Source: Bedellia somnulentella
Lineage: Eukaryota; Arthropoda; Insecta; Lepidoptera; Bedelliidae
Direction of reading: 5' to 3'
Assembly (NCBI GenBank): GCA_963576735.1
Contig: OY755171.1
Location: 13,268,001-13,332,000, forward strand
DNA length: 64,000 nucleotides
Made by a program: the position numbers and the translations under genes. The notes under the pieces were generated by a model that worked only from the letters and a program-made list of their open reading frames with translations, was not told the origin of the DNA and made no database searches. How positions within the stretch are numbered: the first letter of the stretch is position 1; every line of letters begins with the position of its first letter. Shown piece after piece: positions 61,470 to 64,000 of the stretch.

Positions 61470-61665
61470 TGTAGTTTCGGCTTCGAAGGACACTAAACCA
61501 TTTTTTTCGCGGGTGTCAGAAGAGGGTGCTAAGTGAATCTTTTAAGTGATTATCGGGCTATATAGCGATACGTAAAGATGTTTGCCCCACGCAATTTCCG
61601 AAAGATGGCTCTACTTATCTCTTTATGGGATTTACAGCCGTTAGTATATGTATATCTGTGTGTTG
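61470..61665 (+). mobile_element. Degraded SINE-A copy
   Basis: tgtagtttcggcttcgaagg to gggatttacagccgttagta with a TATG-like end; it has several deletions. Confidence 0.5.
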
Positions 61666-61669
61666 GCAT

Positions 61670-63290
61670 GGACTGTCTACAGTGACAGTGATTCAACAAA
61701 GACGTCGGTTAAATGTATAAATACATACATATACTTATGAATATAATTCGCAAAATTACAAATTACACTAGTGTTGTTAATACTAACTATGTTTTATAAT
61801 GAAAACAGTGAAGAGGAAATAAATATATTTTTACTTTACTTTAAAAAAGGGTTTTTCCAGAGCTTGACAACTTGAGTCTTTTAGATTATTAAAAAACACA
61901 ATTCATTTATATAGCAAATAAAAAAATGTAAATCTTATTAAAAAAGCGTAGAACCATGCACGTAAAAACATAACACTTGCACGAAGGTGACTTTTATGTA
62001 TTTTGGCAGGTATTCTTAATCATGAAGTTAGTTAGAATATAAAAACAATCAGAACCAAAGTCTTATGTAGTATTATCTGTGAAAACAAAACTTTGAAACT
62101 AATGGTTGTAATTTAAACGGCTCGTCAACATTTTGAGTTATTTCCAGTGATTTGATTAAATAAGGTGGACCAGCGCATAATGTTGAGAGTGGATCTGTCG
62201 AGATGACATCTGTGAGTCCAAAGTCTGGTTTTCGTAAGTGAATGTCTATGTTCTTTGGCTGTTTGTGTTGCTATTCGCTGTCGTCGACCGATGTCCAGAT
62301 AAAAGCTTCTCTATTGCACGAAAAAGCACTCACTCTCAAATATTGATTTGTTACTTTGCCCGCAACTGAAAAGGAAAGACATGTTTTGGCTTCTGTCTTT
62401 ATTAAGCGTGCAAATGGGCTCTCAGGTTTGCTTCTTTTTTATAAGGATACATGAATATATTTATATTGTATAAAGTATAGTGCGTAGTTTTGAAAGTTTT
62501 GTTTCTTTACGGTTTTTAGGGTGGAGGCGATCGGTAAAAGCAAAATTACTATATATATCCCATTTAAAAACCAATAAAAACGTGATGATATTAATTTTAT
62601 GGTTTAAAAAAAGACTTTTGAGACGTGGTACATTGCCTTTATCCGCGAATAAATAATTTCGTTTCATTAAATCTTGTACATTATACATTTGCCACAAAAA
62701 ATATTTCTAGGAAATTTCTAGTCGATAATATAATAATAAAATGTTAGGGTGAAGAACCCTTATCACTTAGGAGTATAAAACATATTCTCAGACCTACCAA
62801 ATTTGTATGCGAAATTTCATTTAAATTGGTTCAGCAAATTTTCGGATAAGTTTAGTGACAGACACTGTGACACGTGAACTTTACATATTGGATAGGCAAA
62901 AATAAAACAAGCCTGAAATTTAATTTCAGCTTAATAATACTACTTGTTATTGTTACCCTCGATCATACTTTTTCCTTACCTTTACTTGCCATTACGAAAC
63001 CCGTCACGGTCAAAATGTTTCGTACTTGGCTAATTATATAAATGTACATATTTAAAGTGTATAGAAAATCACGCTCGTAGAAACCAATATGCATATTAAA
63101 CTACCTTACACATTTGTTTGTAACAAAATTGAATATGGCCCCATGTTCGCCTGTTACGCAAGGTACCATAGAACGGTATCATAGAACATTTATTGGATTA
63201 TAGTGTAATAATCAATTATATATTTCATTGAGAAATATACAATAGCTACAACATTCGTTTAATAGGTCATTAATTCATCTATACGACAAT
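61670..63290. other. AT-rich intergenic stretch
   Basis: No gene was recognised. A faint retroelement tail-like segment lies near 62740-62870. Confidence 0.4.
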
Positions 63291-63299
63291 AAGAGTAAC

Positions 63300-63570
63300 A
63301 AGCGGCAGTGTAGAGCCGTAAGTGAGTACAATAAAGGCCGCGCTACATTAAGCTCTCGCTAGTGCGCCGTTAGCAAGATAACGAGACCCACTGCCGGGCA
63401 CTACCATAATTTATCCCGGGCGAGCTCGTTAAAAACTTATAAAGACGCACATTGTTAGCCGCGGCCAATATTCACGGAGACTCGGGAATACTCTGGATAT
63501 ACGAGCTGCCTAACGACTGCTGTTTCATACGAGCCATTGCGCAGACGAACGTCTACGCCAGCCGACTACG
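63300..63570. promoter_or_regulatory. GC-moderate unique block, possible conserved element
   Basis: A stretch with clearly higher GC than its surroundings (ggccgcgctacattaagctc, ccgcggccaatattcacg) and no ORF. It could be regulatory or an untranslated exon of a gene to the right. Confidence 0.25.
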
Positions 63571-63644
63571 CCTAGAACTTCAAACCCGATGTTTTCGGTT
63601 AATCACATGATAGTTGCCAAAGTCTTAATATGGCTAAGCTCATC

Positions 63645-63795
63645 TCGTTTACGCCACATATCCCCGGAGGTTTGGCAAAGACTTATGAACATCATGAGAC
63701 ATTATGTCACCCACTTTAGAGTACCTAATTTTGGCTGGACAGTTCATTCATGTGATAGAGGACAGGCCTTCTACCGTTTTGTACAAAGACGCTGT
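63645..63795 (-). mobile_element. SINE-B fragment, diverged
   Basis: gtttacgccacatatccccg to taccgttttgtacaaag follow SINE-B in reverse with many changes. Confidence 0.5.
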
Positions 63796-63804
63796 TTCAA
63801 GTTT

Positions 63805-64000
63805 TAGTGTCGGCTTAGAATAGCACTACCCCATTTCTTTCGGTGGGTGTACGTAAGAGGCGACTAACGGTATTGGGACTTTTAAGGGATTTTTGGGCAA
63901 TGCGGTTGGAGACCCATCACCAACAACCTTTACTTTACCATTTTTCCCCCCACTCAACTTTCCAAAAGTGGCTGAGAAATTTCTAATTCCTTAGCTCTGG
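63805..64000 (+). mobile_element. SINE-A copy, cut by the window end
   Basis: It starts tagtgtcggcttagaatagc and follows the consensus to ttccttagctctgg at the last base, where the window ends before the tail. Confidence 0.8.

Noticed and set aside
1..64000. CRISPR arrays, bacterial operons, riboswitches, phage genes
   Set aside because: Introns, SINEs and poly(A) signals show eukaryotic nuclear DNA. The only regular repeats are microsatellites and a minisatellite.

Overview
This is a eukaryotic, AT-rich and repeat-dense window that fits a moth or butterfly (Lepidoptera). The evidence is a muscle LIM gene and an XPC gene of insect type, a 15-kDa selenoprotein homologue carrying Cys in place of Sec, several tRNA-derived SINE families present in many copies, Harbinger and hAT remnants, and a degenerate Jockey-type LINE. 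All gene models were spliced by hand from consensus splice sites, reading-frame continuity and protein family resemblance.

Layout. 1-11.4 kb is repeat-rich intergenic sequence with one anonymous candidate exon. 11.4-24.2 kb (+) is a muscle LIM protein gene. Its first two coding exons alone give a 92-aa, one-LIM protein (Mlp60A-like) when intron 2 is retained. Full splicing gives a five-LIM protein of 493 aa (Mlp84B-like). Its second LIM domain has two alternative versions of each half, in the nested order outer-inner-inner-outer. The last intron holds an intact antisense single-exon gene, SELENOF/Sep15-like (20854-21366, -). 27.1-42.0 kb (-) is XPC (Rad4 family), with 10 coding exons and 1184 aa, lying tail to tail with the LIM gene. 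42-64 kb contains no gene I can support. It is a mosaic of SINEs, fold-back elements, a Harbinger relic, a minisatellite and a few unique stretches rich in homeodomain-core motifs that may be regulatory.

Mobile DNA. A ~245-bp SINE-like family (SINE-A, ending in a TATG/ATAC tail) occurs about 20 times. A second tRNA-derived family (SINE-B, tail of ATGTT units) occurs about 9 times. Two others (SINE-G, SINE-H) occur two or three times each. Several copies have exact 12-14 bp target duplications. Two of them lie between the branch-point region and the 3' splice site of XPC exons 2 and 5. A SINE-H copy sits inside a SINE-A copy and contains a perfect 59-bp inverted repeat.

The genes have unrelated roles: sarcomeric scaffold (LIM protein), ER glycoprotein quality control (Sep15) and DNA damage recognition (XPC). 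Nothing suggests they act together. The most informative parts of the window are the alternative LIM2 exons and the transposon insertions at splice sites.
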